The position numbers were made by a program, and so were the translations under genes. The notes below the pieces were generated by a model. That model was not told where the DNA came from. It saw only the letters and a list, made by a program, of their open reading frames with translations, and made no database searches. Source: Ilumatobacter sp. (GTDB lineage Bacteria > Actinomycetota > Acidimicrobiia > Acidimicrobiales > Ilumatobacteraceae). Taken from it: a stretch of 64,000 nt of DNA. Of the stretch, positions 54,976 to 64,000 are shown in pieces. The first letter of the stretch is position 1. Each line of letters begins with the position of its first letter. The stretch is taken from positions 18,239-82,238 of the forward strand of contig NZ_JASJCS010000005.1 in the NCBI RefSeq assembly GCF_030065885.1, written 5' to 3'.

Positions 54976-55428
54976 ATGCGAGTGTCGACGAGGGGTGACT
55001 ACGCCTGTCGGGCGCTGCTCTCGCTCGCTCTGCGAGTCGACGAGACGGGACCGACGTCGGTGCGCGACATCGCAGATCGAACCGGGCTCCCCCAGCCCTA
55101 CCTCGAGCAGATCCTGCTGGCCCTCAAGGGTGCCGGCATCGTCCGGTCCAAGCGCGGCGTCGGCGGCGGCTACGTCCTGGCGCGCCCCCCGGCCGAGATC
55201 CGGCTGTCCGAGATCCTCTCGGCGGTCGACGGCCCGATCACGTTGGGCGACTTCGGCGAGCCGCACGAGGACGGGGCATGCGATCACGAGGGCCAGTGCG
55301 TCCTGCTCGCGATCTGGAACGAGGCCGGCGCGGTGATGCGCCAGCACCTCGACGGGTTCACGTTGGCGTCGATCGCCGACATGGCTCGTGGCGAGGCTCC
55401 CTGGCCCGCCACCGAGCCGGCGCGCTGA
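54976..55428 (+). CDS. Rrf2-family transcriptional regulator with two conserved cysteines
   Basis: The 150-residue protein has the Rrf2 winged helix-turn-helix (MRVSTRGDYACRALLSLAL; TGLPQPYLEQILLALKGAGIV; RGVGGGYVLARPPAEI). IscR-type members hold a 2Fe-2S cluster with three cysteines spaced C-x5-C-x5-C plus a His. Here only the first two are present (CDHEGQC), and the third position is Trp (AIW). It may bind a cluster differently, sense thiol oxidation, or use another signal. It is divergent from the phosphodiesterase gene and could regulate it and itself. No isc/suf genes are nearby. Confidence 0.88.
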   Translation: MRVSTRGDYACRALLSLALRVDETGPTSVRDIADRTGLPQPYLEQILLALKGAGIVRSKRGVGGGYVLARPPAEIRLSEILSAVDGPITLGDFGEPHEDGACDHEGQCVLLAIWNEAGAVMRQHLDGFTLASIADMARGEAPWPATEPAR

Positions 55429-55459
55429 GCCCGGCGCGCCCGGCACGGCCACCATCGGA

Positions 55460-56392
55460 TCATCCCTCGTCCGGGACCGGATGGAGCGTGGCGAGACGGT
55501 CGGCGAGATCGGCGGCGAGCTCGCTGTGGAACGTGACGCGCTCGCCCGAGCCCGGGTGGTCGAAGGCGAGCTCGGCGGCGTGCAGGAACGGCCGCCCGAC
55601 CTGGAGGTTCGGTCGGCGCTGCCCGTACACGGGATCGCCGACCAACGGGTGGTTGATCGAGCTGAGATGCACGCGGATCTGATGGGTACGACCGGTCTCG
55701 AGGCGGCAGTCGAGCAACGCCAGGTCAGCCGGCTCGTCGTAGCGTTCGAGGACCCGGTACTCGGTTCGCGCCCAGCGGCCGTCCGCGACCACGGCCATCC
55801 GCAGCGGGTCGCGCCGTGATCGGCCGATGGGGGCATCGATCACACCGTGCGGCGCGGCCGGATGGCCCCACACCAGCGCCCGGTACGACCGGGTGGCGTC
55901 GTGGTCCACGAACTGGGCGATCAGGTGCTCGGCAGCTTGCTGGGTCCGCGCGACGACGAGGAGTCCCGAGCTGCCGGCGTCGAGCCGGTGCACGATGCCC
56001 GGCCGCGTCGGTTCGCCGACGCTCTGCATCTCGGGGTAGCGCGCGAGCAGGCCGTTGACGAGTGTTCCGTCCGGGTTGCCGGCCCCGGGATGGACGACGA
56101 GGCCGGCGGGCTTGTCGATGACGACGACGTGGTCGTCCTCGTGGACGATCGTGACCTCCACCGACGGGTCGGGCCCGGGCGGTTCGTCGGCCGGCAGCGT
56201 GGACGGGTCGATCGTCACCGTCTGCCCCAGTTCGAGTCGGAGCTTGCCGGACCGCACCTCGGTGCCGTCGATCGTGGCGCCACCCGCCTGGACGACCACG
56301 GCCGCCGCCGAGCGGCTGACGTCGAGGAGCAGCGCCACGACGCGGTCGAGCCGCTCACCCGCCAGCGCAGCGGGCACGGTCTCGGTGATCAC
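55460..56392 (-). CDS. rluD: Pseudouridine synthase, RluA/RluD family
   Basis: The 310-residue protein has an N-terminal S4 RNA-binding domain (GERLDRVVALLLDVSRSAAAVV) and a RluA-type catalytic domain with the active-site Asp in HRLDAGSSGLLVVA and downstream ETGRTHQIRVHL and HPLVGDPVYG. Usually the active-site block reads HRLDxxTSG; here Ser replaces Thr. It converts uridines of 23S rRNA to pseudouridine. The GTG start overlaps the lspA stop (GTGA, 56389-56392), the widespread lspA-rluD pairing. Confidence 0.93.
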   Translation of the reverse strand: MITETVPAALAGERLDRVVALLLDVSRSAAAVVVQAGGATIDGTEVRSGKLRLELGQTVTIDPSTLPADEPPGPDPSVEVTIVHEDDHVVVIDKPAGLVVHPGAGNPDGTLVNGLLARYPEMQSVGEPTRPGIVHRLDAGSSGLLVVARTQQAAEHLIAQFVDHDATRSYRALVWGHPAAPHGVIDAPIGRSRRDPLRMAVVADGRWARTEYRVLERYDEPADLALLDCRLETGRTHQIRVHLSSINHPLVGDPVYGQRRPNLQVGRPFLHAAELAFDHPGSGERVTFHSELAADLADRLATLHPVPDEG

Positions 56393-56943
56393 TCGTCGTT
56401 CCCGTTGCCGGCGCCCACGACGTCGGGGTCGACGTCGGGGTCGGCGCCCTCCTCGACGGCGTCGGTCGCGGCGCGGCCCGACAGCCACGACGCCAGCACC
56501 AGGAGCGCACCCCCGACCGTGATGCCCATGTCGGCGACGTTGAAGATCGGGAACCACTGGAAGTCGATGAAGTCGATCACGGCGCCCCGGAACCAGCCCG
56601 GCGACCGGAACAGCCGGTCGATCACGTTGCCGATCGCACCACCGACGATCAGACCGGCTGACACGTCGGTGAGCCTGCTCGACTGCTTCCGCAGGCTGAG
56701 CAGCAACGCGACGATCACGGCCAGAGCGAGCACGCCGATGACCGGGCCCCAGTCGCGGCCCGTGCTGAAGGCCATGCCCGTGTTGAACGAGAGGTTGAAC
56801 CGCAGCGTCCAGAAGAGGTCGATGTTCCGATCGTCGAGCGCGTCGACCGCCCAGGCCTTGGTGAGCTGGTCGACGACCGCGATGACGACCGCCGGCACGA
56901 CCAGGAGTGGAGACGCCCACGCACGAGGCGTGCGCGCGTCCAT
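56389..56943 (-). CDS. lspA: Lipoprotein signal peptidase
   Basis: The 184-residue membrane protein has four helices and the aspartic-protease signature of LspA: VVDQLTKAW, NTGMAFS, GGAIGNVIDR and FPIFNVADMGI, with the catalytic Asp residues in NVIDR and NVADM. It removes signal peptides from prolipoproteins, such as the two lipoproteins predicted in this window. A hydrophilic acidic tail of about 25 residues follows the last helix. Its ATG overlaps the last base of the DksA-like gene's stop, so the two are coupled. Confidence 0.95.
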   Translation of the reverse strand: MDARTPRAWASPLLVVPAVVIAVVDQLTKAWAVDALDDRNIDLFWTLRFNLSFNTGMAFSTGRDWGPVIGVLALAVIVALLLSLRKQSSRLTDVSAGLIVGGAIGNVIDRLFRSPGWFRGAVIDFIDFQWFPIFNVADMGITVGGALLVLASWLSGRAATDAVEEGADPDVDPDVVGAGNGNDE

Positions 56944-57722
56944 CAGCGACCGATCCCGCCGACCTTCTCCTCGACCAGCTCCGACGACCACGGGATCGCC
57001 TCGAGGCGTTCGCGTGGAATCGGGCGGTGGGACACGACCGAGTAGCCGTACGTGCCGGCAGCGATCCGAGCGAGCGCAGCGTCGATCTCGGAGACGGCTT
57101 CGCGGGCCTGCGCGCTCAGCGCCAGGTCACGCTCGCGCTCGACGACCATCGTGTCGCCCTCGCCGCCCTCGTCGTCGAACTGGACGTCGCCCATCTCGGC
57201 CTCTTCGACCAGTTGGTGCGCTTCGTCCTCGAGGCGTTTCGCCTGACCGGTGAGCCGTTCGCGCTCGTCTTGTAGCGCCTCGTACTGCTCCTTGATGAAC
57301 GACAGATCGAAATCCTTCGTGTACCCGAGCCCGTCCTTGTTGAAACGTGGCTTGGGCAGCTCGGCCTTGGTGTCGGCCGTCACCGTACTGCTGGACATGG
57401 GGGTCTTCGACACCTTCTTCTTCGTTGCGGACTTCTTCGTTGCGGGCTTCTTGGTTGCGGTCGTCTTGGTCGAGGTCGTCGCCTTCTTCGCCGGAGCCTT
57501 CTTCGCCGGAGCCTTCCTGGCGGCGGCCTTCTTCGCCGTGGCCTTCTTGGTGGTGGCCTTCTTCGCCGTGGCCTTCTTGGCCGGAGCCTTCTTCGCCGGA
57601 GCCTTCTTCGCCGTGGCCTTCTTGGCGGTGGCCTTCTTCGCCGGAGCCCTCTTCGGCGACGCCGACTTGGCGCCGGCCCGCTTGGCAGTCGACTTCTTGG
57701 CGCTGGACGACTTCGTGGCCAT
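56943..57722 (-). CDS. DksA/TraR-like protein without zinc cysteines, fused to a histone H1-like Lys/Ala tail
   Basis: The 259-residue protein has two parts. Residues 1 to about 107 are a Lys/Ala-rich repeat ([16 protein letters not shown]) like histone H1 and the tails of mycobacterial HupB. Residues from about 125 on match the TraR/DksA family: a coiled-coil ([23 protein letters not shown]), an acidic segment, a second helix and the end [23 protein letters not shown]. In relatives this end is a C4 zinc finger (GxCxxCGxPIP...C..C). Here all four cysteines are gone; both CxxC positions read S or unrelated residues. It may bind DNA or RNA polymerase. AGGAGG lies nine bases before the ATG, and a TAGAGT -10-like box is at 57761-57756. 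Confidence 0.88.
   Translation of the reverse strand: MATKSSSAKKSTAKRAGAKSASPKRAPAKKATAKKATAKKAPAKKAPAKKATAKKATTKKATAKKAAARKAPAKKAPAKKATTSTKTTATKKPATKKSATKKKVSKTPMSSSTVTADTKAELPKPRFNKDGLGYTKDFDLSFIKEQYEALQDERERLTGQAKRLEDEAHQLVEEAEMGDVQFDDEGGEGDTMVVERERDLALSAQAREAVSEIDAALARIAAGTYGYSVVSHRPIPRERLEAIPWSSELVEEKVGGIGR
57402..57712. repeat. Coding tandem repeats of Lys-Lys-Ala type
   Basis: Units of about 12-15 bases (GCCTTCTTCGCCGGA, GCCTTCTTGGCGGTG and variants on the plus strand) repeat over about 300 bases within the DksA-like gene and encode its basic tail. Such tracts expand and contract by slippage, so length may vary between strains. Confidence 0.85.
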
Positions 57723-57755
57723 CTCGGCGGTACCTCCTGGCTGATCGAACGCCGG

Positions 57756-57761
57756 ACTCTA
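57756..57761 (-). promoter_or_regulatory. -10-like element for the DksA-like/lspA/rluD operon
   Basis: TAGAGT on the minus strand lies 33 bases before the ATG at 57722, with AGGAGG between, so this message has a normal leader, unlike most in the window. Confidence 0.4.
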
Positions 57762-57787
57762 GCGGCTCGCGGCCCGATTCCGAAGTC

Positions 57788-58069
57788 TCACGGTGCGCGC
57801 CTCGGGTTGGCGTCGGCGATGCGAACGGCCAGCTCAGCTGTCGTCAAGCCCTCGACGTCGAGCCGCTTCGTACGAGAGGCCGCGCCGCCGACCAGACGCA
57901 CGTCGCGAGGGCGGAGCCCGCAAGCGCGCGCCACGGCGCGGACGACCTCCTCGTTGGCCTCACCCCCCTCCGGGCGAGCCGAGACCGCCAACTTGGGGAT
58001 GTCGCCGAACCAGCCGACGAAGCCGGTCCGGCGTGCCCCCGGCCTGACGCGGACGACGAGTCGAGCCAT
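57788..58069 (-). CDS. DUF167 (YggU-like) protein
   Basis: The 93-residue protein matches the DUF167/YggU family: VRVRPGARRTGFVG near the start, LAVSARPEGGEANEEVVRAVA and LVGGAASRTKRLDVEGL. The family is small, widespread and of unknown function. Its ATG overlaps the last base of the ileS stop (58067-58071), so it is translated with ileS. The location next to ileS and the DivIVA/SepF group is common in actinobacteria. Confidence 0.9.
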   Translation of the reverse strand: MARLVVRVRPGARRTGFVGWFGDIPKLAVSARPEGGEANEEVVRAVARACGLRPRDVRLVGGAASRTKRLDVEGLTTAELAVRIADANPRRAP

Positions 58070-61000
58070 CAGACGCGCGTGACCGTCACCTCGGTCGCCG
58101 CGTCGTCGGCTACCGGCTCGACTGTGACGTCGACCGACAACGTCTCGCCCATCACGAGATCGCGGTGTTCGTCGAGCGCCGCCAGCACCGCAGCGGACCC
58201 GGCGACGTGCAGGGCGACGCGATCGCTGACGTCGAGCCCGGTGTCGCGACGAGCCTGCTGCACCTGCCTGATGAGATCGCGTGCGACACCCTCGCGCTCG
58301 AGCTCCGGCGACACCGCCGTGTCGAGCACGACGAGACCGCCGCTGCCCTTGAGCGTCGAGACCGCACCGTCGCCCGACGAGACGAGCCGGAAGTCGAACT
58401 CCCCCGGCTCGAGCTCGAATCCGCCCACCCGGGCCCGATCGCCGTCGACCTCCCAGTCGCCGGCCTTGTGGGCCTTGATGACCTCTTGCGTCTGGGCGCC
58501 GAGCCGGGGACCGAGCGCCTTCGGGTTGAGCACGAGCTCCTGGTTCCCGAACCGGTCGACCTCGGTGGTCAGCTCGACCTGCTTCACGTTCAGCTCGTCG
58601 CGGAGGATGTCGATGTGCGGCTGCACGAGCGCAGCGTCGGGCGTGGCCACCACCGCCTTGGCGAGCGGCAGCCGGACCCGGAGCCCCTCGGCCTTGCGCA
58701 GCGAGAGCAACGTCGAGCAGGCGTCGCGGACCTGGTCCATGCCCGCGTGGAGATCCTCGTCGAACGGGAACTGCTCGGCGGCTGGCCAATCGGTGAGATG
58801 GACGCTCTGCTCGCCGCCGACCAACCCGCCGTACACGTGCTCGCTGACGAACGGCAGCAACGGGGCGGCCACCTGGCACAGGGTCACGAGCGCCGTGTGC
58901 AGGGTGTCGACGGCATCTTGCTCACCGGCCCAGAAGCGATCGCGGCTGCGCCTGATGTACCAGTTCGTCAGGGTGTCGAGGAATCCGGCAACGGCCTCGC
59001 ACGCGCCGTAGAGGTCGTGCACGTCGAGGCGGTCGGTGACGCCCGAGACGAGCCCGCGCAGCTCACCGAGCAGGTACCGGTCGAGCACGGCGGTCTGGTC
59101 CGTGCGGAACGAACCGGCGACGTCGCCGGCGTTCGCGTAGAGCGTGAGGAAGTAGTACGCGTTCCAGAACGGCAGGATCACGTGGCGAACGGTGTCGCGC
59201 ATGCCCGCCTCGGTCACCGAGAAGTCCGCGCCGCGCAGGATCGGCGACGACAGCAGGTACCAGCGCATCGCGTCGGCGCCATACACGTCGAACATCTCGT
59301 GCGGGTCGGGGTAGTTGCTGAGCGACTTCGACATCTTGCGGCCGTCGTCGCCCAGCACGATGCCGTGGCTGACGCAGCTGGAGAATGCCGGCCGGTCGAA
59401 GAGCGCCGTCGCAAGCACGTGCATGGTGTAGAACCAGCCGCGCGTCTGGCCGATGTACTCGACGATGAAGTCACCCGGGTAGTGGTGCTCGAACCAGTCG
59501 GCGTTCTCGAACGGGTAGTGCACCTGGGCGAACGGCATCGATCCCGACTCGAACCAGCAGTCGAGCACCTCGGGGACGCGGCGCATCATCGCCGTCCCGG
59601 ACGGGTCGTCCGGGTTCGGCCGCACCAGGTCGTCGACCATCGGCCGGTGGAGGTCGGTCACCTCCACGCCGAAGTCCGCCTCCAGCTGCTCGATCGAGCC
59701 GTAGACGTCGATCCGCGGGAAGTTCGGGTCGTCGCTCTTCCAGACCGGGATCGGCGAGCCCCAGAACCGGTTGCGGCTGATCGACCAGTCGCGGGCGTTC
59801 TCGAGCCACTTGCCGAAGCTGCCGTCCTTGACATGGGCCGGTACCCAGGTGATCTCCTGGTTCAGCTCGACCATGCGGTCGCGGAACGAGGTGACGGTCA
59901 CGAACCACGACGAGATCGCCCGGTAGACGAGCGGTTGGTGGCAGCGCCAGCAGTGCGGATAGGTGTGGTCGTAGGTGTCGTGGCGGACGACATCGCCCTG
60001 GTCCTTCAGGTGGCGGATCACGTGCGGGTTGGCGTCGAACACGTGCACGCCGACCCAGTCTCGGACCTCCGCCGTGTACTGCCCGTGTTCGTCCATCGGG
60101 CAGACGGTCGGGATGCCGACCGCGTTGGCGGCGATCTGGTCGTCCTCACCGAACCCCGGGGCCATGTGGACGATGCCGGTGCCGTCCTCGGTCGAGACGA
60201 AGTCGGCGCCGAGCACCTGGAACGCGTTCGGGGTCTCGGCGAAGTAGTCGAACATCGGCTCGTAGCGTCGCCCGACGAGGTCGGCACCGGTGACCATCCG
60301 GACGAATGTCGCGTCGGCGAACTCCTTCTCGTACGCCGCGAGCCGCGATTCGGCGATCACGTAGCGGTCGCCGTCCTCCTCCATCAGCGCGTAGTCGATG
60401 TCGGGCCCGACGGCGAGCGCGAGGTTGGCCGGCAACGTCCACGGCGTGGTGGTCCATGCGAGCAGGTAGGTCGGCACGTCGTCGCCCTCGTCGAGGCCGT
60501 CGTGGAGCCGGAACCGGACCGTCAGTGCCGGGTCCTGGCGGTCGCGGTAGACGTCGTCCATCCGCGTCTCGGTGTTGCTGAGCGGGGTCTCGCAACGCCA
60601 GCAGTAGGCGAGGACGCGGTACCCCTCGGTGACGAGCCCCTTGTCCCACAGCGACTTGAAGGCCCACATGACGCTCTCCATGTAGTCGAGGTCGAGGGTC
60701 TTGTAGTCGTGGTCGAAGTCGACCCAGCGCGCCTGGCGGGTGACGTAGTCGCGCCACTCCTGGGTGTACCGCAGGACGCTGGTCCGGCACGCGTCGTTGA
60801 ACTTGTCGATGCCGAACGCCGTGATCTCCGGGTGCCCCGAGATGCCGAGCTCCTTCTCGGCCTGCACCTCGGCGGGCAGGCCGTGGCAGTCCCAGCCGAA
60901 CCGTCGCTCGACCCGCCGGCCGCGCATGGTCTGGTAGCGGGGGACGGCGTCCTTGACGAAGCCGGTCAAGAGGTGGCCGTAGTGCGGGAGACCATTGGCG

Positions 61001-61176
61001 AACGGCGGCCCGTCGTAGAAGACGAACTCGTTGTCGCCGTGCTCGCCCGGATCGCGCTGTTCGACGGAGCGGCGGAACGTGTCCTCACGATCCCAGCGCT
61101 CGAGGATCGCCCGCTCGAGCGCGGGGAGGTCGGGCTGCGAGTCGACCGTCGGATATCGGTGTGCGTCGGCGTTCAC
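58069..61176 (-). CDS. ileS: Isoleucyl-tRNA synthetase, eukaryotic-like (IleS2) type
   Basis: The 1035-residue class I synthetase carries the HIGH-type motif [14 protein letters not shown], with [20 protein letters not shown] characteristic of the second (eukaryote-like) IleS group, and the KMSKS loop in [15 protein letters not shown]. An editing CP1 domain lies between. This group is often less sensitive to mupirocin. I place the start at GTG 61176 because GGAG lies six bases before it; ATG 61188 would add four residues but has no ribosome-binding site. The leader contains a T-box riboswitch whose 3' part can sequester this same GGAG. Confidence 0.96.
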   Translation of the reverse strand: MNADAHRYPTVDSQPDLPALERAILERWDREDTFRRSVEQRDPGEHGDNEFVFYDGPPFANGLPHYGHLLTGFVKDAVPRYQTMRGRRVERRFGWDCHGLPAEVQAEKELGISGHPEITAFGIDKFNDACRTSVLRYTQEWRDYVTRQARWVDFDHDYKTLDLDYMESVMWAFKSLWDKGLVTEGYRVLAYCWRCETPLSNTETRMDDVYRDRQDPALTVRFRLHDGLDEGDDVPTYLLAWTTTPWTLPANLALAVGPDIDYALMEEDGDRYVIAESRLAAYEKEFADATFVRMVTGADLVGRRYEPMFDYFAETPNAFQVLGADFVSTEDGTGIVHMAPGFGEDDQIAANAVGIPTVCPMDEHGQYTAEVRDWVGVHVFDANPHVIRHLKDQGDVVRHDTYDHTYPHCWRCHQPLVYRAISSWFVTVTSFRDRMVELNQEITWVPAHVKDGSFGKWLENARDWSISRNRFWGSPIPVWKSDDPNFPRIDVYGSIEQLEADFGVEVTDLHRPMVDDLVRPNPDDPSGTAMMRRVPEVLDCWFESGSMPFAQVHYPFENADWFEHHYPGDFIVEYIGQTRGWFYTMHVLATALFDRPAFSSCVSHGIVLGDDGRKMSKSLSNYPDPHEMFDVYGADAMRWYLLSSPILRGADFSVTEAGMRDTVRHVILPFWNAYYFLTLYANAGDVAGSFRTDQTAVLDRYLLGELRGLVSGVTDRLDVHDLYGACEAVAGFLDTLTNWYIRRSRDRFWAGEQDAVDTLHTALVTLCQVAAPLLPFVSEHVYGGLVGGEQSVHLTDWPAAEQFPFDEDLHAGMDQVRDACSTLLSLRKAEGLRVRLPLAKAVVATPDAALVQPHIDILRDELNVKQVELTTEVDRFGNQELVLNPKALGPRLGAQTQEVIKAHKAGDWEVDGDRARVGGFELEPGEFDFRLVSSGDGAVSTLKGSGGLVVLDTAVSPELEREGVARDLIRQVQQARRDTGLDVSDRVALHVAGSAAVLAALDEHRDLVMGETLSVDVTVEPVADDAATEVTVTRV

Positions 61177-61375
61177 GGGTGGCTCCATTCGGTGTGTCTG
61201 CCAGGGACGAGCCGGAACCCGCGGTGCCACCCTGCTTGCCGTCCCCCACGGGGGCCGACCGCTTGCCTGCGCCAGCGATGACGGGCTGGACCCGTCCGGT
61301 TCTACTGAGGCCGCCCGCCGCTTGGCGGCGAGATCCCGTTCTTCCGGAGGCTCGGAGGTGATGGCCTCGTCGACG
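61177..61375 (-). promoter_or_regulatory. Translational T-box riboswitch controlling ileS
   Basis: The minus strand at 61233-61219 reads AGGGTGGCACCGCGG, the T-box consensus that pairs with the 3' NCCA end of uncharged tRNA. Upstream, ATC (61362-61360), an isoleucine codon followed by A, is a candidate specifier about 125 bases before the T-box, as in the compact actinobacterial ileS T-boxes. Downstream, GGCTC (61213-61209) can pair with GAGCC (61185-61181), and GGGT with ACCC next to it, burying the GGAG ribosome-binding site. Uncharged tRNA-Ile would favour the alternative fold and expose it. Stem I limits are not drawn precisely. Confidence 0.88.
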
Positions 61376-61473
61376 CCGTTCCCCGAAAGGATACCGATCG
61401 GAACCGTCCGATCGGCGATGGGTTCCACGTCGGCCGCCGTCGACGAGCCGCAGCGGCGCCGGGCGGAGGTGGC

Positions 61474-62379
<906 letters not shown>

Positions 62380-62381
62380 CG

Positions 62382-62927
62382 TCAGTCGTCGTACTCGTCG
62401 TAGCGGCCGGCACGCCCCGCTGCGGGCTTGAGCAGGTACACACCGTTGGCGACCTTCTCCATCGATCCGTCGAGGCCGTAGCAGAGGCCGCTCGCGAAGT
62501 CGATCAGGCGGCGGGCGACCTCGCGGTCGGACCCTTCGAGGTTCATGATCACCGGTAGCCCCTCCTTGAACTTGTCGGCGACTTCCTGCGCCTGATCGAA
62601 CCGACGCGGGTGCACCGTGGCCGGTTCGCCGGTGGGGACGCCACGACCGCCGTTGCGCGGTCTGGGTTGCACGCCCGAGTCATCGCCGCCGCGACGGGCC
62701 TGGGACGGGTCGAAGTCACGCGAGGGGAACGAGGGCCGGCTGGGGAGCGTCCGCACGACACCCTCGCCGCTGGTGTCGTCGCGACCCGAGCGACCGGGGC
62801 GGACCTCGGGCTCGGGCTGGCGCCGACCGCGCTGCACCGGCTCGTACTCCTCTTCGATGTCGTAGTCGTCGTACGCGTCGTCGGGACCGAGACCCAGGTA
62901 CTCCATCGAACGCTTCCAGAAAGACAT
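62382..62927 (-). CDS. sepF: Cell division protein SepF
   Basis: The 181-residue protein has an N-terminal amphipathic helix (MSFWKRSMEYLGLG) for membrane binding, a disordered acidic/arginine-rich linker, and the conserved SepF domain (VADKFKEGLPVIMNLEGSD; ARRLIDFASGLCYGLDGSME; VYLLKP). SepF tethers FtsZ filaments to the membrane in Gram-positive bacteria without FtsA. AGGAGG lies seven bases before the ATG. It follows yggS by 26 bases and precedes the DivIVA gene by 2, within the typical ftsZ-pgeF-yggS-sepF-divIVA order. Confidence 0.95.
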   Translation of the reverse strand: MSFWKRSMEYLGLGPDDAYDDYDIEEEYEPVQRGRRQPEPEVRPGRSGRDDTSGEGVVRTLPSRPSFPSRDFDPSQARRGGDDSGVQPRPRNGGRGVPTGEPATVHPRRFDQAQEVADKFKEGLPVIMNLEGSDREVARRLIDFASGLCYGLDGSMEKVANGVYLLKPAAGRAGRYDEYDD

Positions 62928-62953
62928 GCGGACTTCCTCCTTGGCGGCGGAGC

Positions 62954-63628
62954 CTATCGCTCCTGCTCGCGCCAGTTGTGGACGGGTCGCGGGCCGAACA
63001 GCGCCGTGCCCACCCGGACCTGCGTGCTCCCCTCCTGCACGGCGACCTCGAGGTCGGCCGTCATGCCCATCGAGCACGTCGCCAGGCCGAGCCGATCGAC
63101 GGCGGCGCGCACCGACCGGAATCCGTCCCGAGCTGCTTCCGGGCCCCCGTGCGTCGGGCCCACCGTCATCAGGCCCTCCAGCGACAGGTCCAGGCCGCCG
63201 ACCACGTCGACCAACGGGTCGAGATCGCCGATGGGACACCCGCCCTTGCCGGGATCACCGCTGGTGTCCACCTGGATGTAGACCCTGGCGCCCGGCGCAC
63301 GCTTGGCGATCTCGCGGGCCAGCTTCGGACGGTCGACCGTCTCGTACACGCCGACCAGATCGGCGATCTGGCGCACCTTGTTGGTCTGCAGCTGCCCGAT
63401 GAAGTGGACCTCGACCCGTTCGAGCGCCGCCCGCTTGGCGAGCAGCTCCTGTGCGTAGTTCTCCCCCACCGACGTGCAGCCGGCCGCGATCGCCGCCTCG
63501 ACCGCATCGGGCCCGAACGCCTTCGTGACGGGGAGCACGGCGACGTCTTGGCCTCCCCCGGCGCGCCGGATGCGCTCGCGGAGCTCGGCGAGGGCCGTGG
63601 CCACCGATGCCACGTCGATGGTGCTCAC
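62954..63628 (-). CDS. yggS: YggS-family PLP homeostasis protein
   Basis: The 224-residue single-domain TIM-barrel protein has the PLP lysine in LPVTKAFGPDAV, SVGENYAQELLAK, VHFIGQLQTNKVRQI and CSMGMTADLEVAVQEGSTQVRVGTALFG, all diagnostic of YggS/PLPBP. It binds PLP and helps to balance B6 vitamers and amino-acid pools rather than catalysing a known reaction. The GTG start overlaps the stop of pgeF (GTGA, 63625-63628). Confidence 0.94.
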   Translation of the reverse strand: MSTIDVASVATALAELRERIRRAGGGQDVAVLPVTKAFGPDAVEAAIAAGCTSVGENYAQELLAKRAALERVEVHFIGQLQTNKVRQIADLVGVYETVDRPKLAREIAKRAPGARVYIQVDTSGDPGKGGCPIGDLDPLVDVVGGLDLSLEGLMTVGPTHGGPEAARDGFRSVRAAVDRLGLATCSMGMTADLEVAVQEGSTQVRVGTALFGPRPVHNWREQER

Positions 63629-64000
63629 GCCGCAGCCCGCCAGGCGACGACGACGTGCCGTCCGAGCTCACCGCGCGTCCGATGCGAGAAGCCGTCGAAC
63701 GTGCACCCGGTGCAGCCACCGACCGCTTCGATCTCGACGCCGTGGTGGCCGCAGGCCGCCCCCACGGCCCGGGCGACGTCGAGCGCGGGCGTTCCGAGAG
63801 CGGTGACACCCGCGATCCCCGCGGGATCGGCATGGACACCCCGGGCGACGAGCTCGAGGTCGGCGGCGCCGAACTCGTAGCAGCAGGCACCGATCGACGG
63901 GCCGAGCACCGCCCACTCGACCGGGCCGCGGAACGCAGCGAACGCGGCATCGACGACCCCGGCGGCGAGCCCGCGCCACCCGGCGTGCACGACCGCGAAC
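63625..64000 (-). CDS. pgeF: PgeF/YfiH-family (multicopper-like laccase-domain) protein, 5' end outside window
   Basis: The last 124 codons of the gene are present; the frame runs off the right edge. The visible part contains VVHAGWRGLAAGVVDAA, GPSIGACCYEFG and a late FDGFSHRTRGELGRH, holding the zinc-binding Cys/His residues of the YfiH fold. Members act as purine nucleoside phosphorylase/adenosine deaminase-like enzymes or as peptidoglycan editing factor PgeF. In actinobacteria it lies directly downstream of ftsZ, so ftsZ probably begins just beyond the window. Confidence 0.92.
   Translation of the reverse strand, partial: FAVVHAGWRGLAAGVVDAAFAAFRGPVEWAVLGPSIGACCYEFGAADLELVARGVHADPAGIAGVTALGTPALDVARAVGAACGHHGVEIEAVGGCTGCTFDGFSHRTRGELGRHVVVAWRAAA

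Noticed and set aside
57402..57712. Tandem repeats as a CRISPR array or satellite
   Set aside because: The repeats are short, imperfect and in frame, encoding the Lys/Ala tail of a real gene; there are no unique spacers.
58165..61281. A 1038-codon plus-strand open frame over ileS
   Set aside because: It is antisense to a clear isoleucyl-tRNA synthetase and resembles no protein. The same reasoning removes similar frames at 14588-16225, 25771-28323, 31539-33398 and 45491-47326.

Overview
This is a high-GC, gene-dense bacterial chromosome segment with no phage, insertion sequence, CRISPR array, rRNA or tRNA that I can recognise. The gene content is actinobacterial: a mycothiol ligase (MshC), a bacterial proteasome activator (Bpa), an InhA-type enoyl reductase, a thrS-HIT-pgsA-patA...pimA phosphoinositide-mannoside locus, several F420-linked enzymes, DivIVA and SepF beside pgeF/yggS, and a translational T-box before ileS. 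The mix, together with an HNH/DUF222 protein and many acyl-CoA/F420-type enzymes, suggests class Acidimicrobiia (Ilumatobacter-like). That placement is inference.

Layout. 1-10431 (mostly + strand): catabolic and transport genes, including VOC protein, ThrH, haloalkane dehalogenase, acyl-CoA dehydrogenase, a lysophospholipase-like hydrolase, two MFS carriers, an EamA carrier and monomeric isocitrate dehydrogenase. 10623-19810 (- strand): a diiron protein, then a tight six-gene operon of aminotransferase, D-2-hydroxyacid dehydrogenase, a two-subunit molybdenum hydroxylase, an SsnA-like amidohydrolase and an F420-type luciferase-like oxidoreductase. It is headed by a tandem palindromic operator. 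20356-25642: F420-dependent Ddn-like protein, uridine phosphorylase, and a lemA-htpX-DUF3048 envelope operon. 24566-33176: the phosphatidylinositol mannoside locus with thrS and HIT, carrying an inserted GGDEF-EAL protein. 33325-43364: lipoprotein, PlsC, NpdG-MshC divergent from InhA, esterase, antiporter, YyaL, nitroreductase. 43703-48155: dnaE and a NUDIX gene separated by an array of strong inverted repeats. 48401-53010: HNH endonuclease, SDR, a membrane protein and small genes. 53032-64000: Bpa, a phosphodiesterase, an Rrf2 regulator, then rluD-lspA-DksA-like-DUF167-ileS-divIVA-sepF-yggS-pgeF, the usual actinobacterial neighbourhood downstream of ftsZ.

Genes are densely packed with 1, 4 or 8 bp start/stop overlaps (ATGA, GTGA, TGATG), so many are translationally coupled. 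Where genes stand alone, a -10-like hexamer (TACGCT, TACGGT, TAGGGT, GAGACT and similar) repeatedly lies only 5-9 bases before the start codon. This indicates widespread leaderless transcripts, and I used it to choose several starts.

The items most worth following up are the molybdenum-hydroxylase operon with its tandem operator, the inverted-repeat array at dnaE, the ileS T-box, the DksA-like protein that has lost its zinc ligands and gained a histone-like tail, and a 3' gene remnant beside the F420 oxidoreductase that differs only at synonymous sites.
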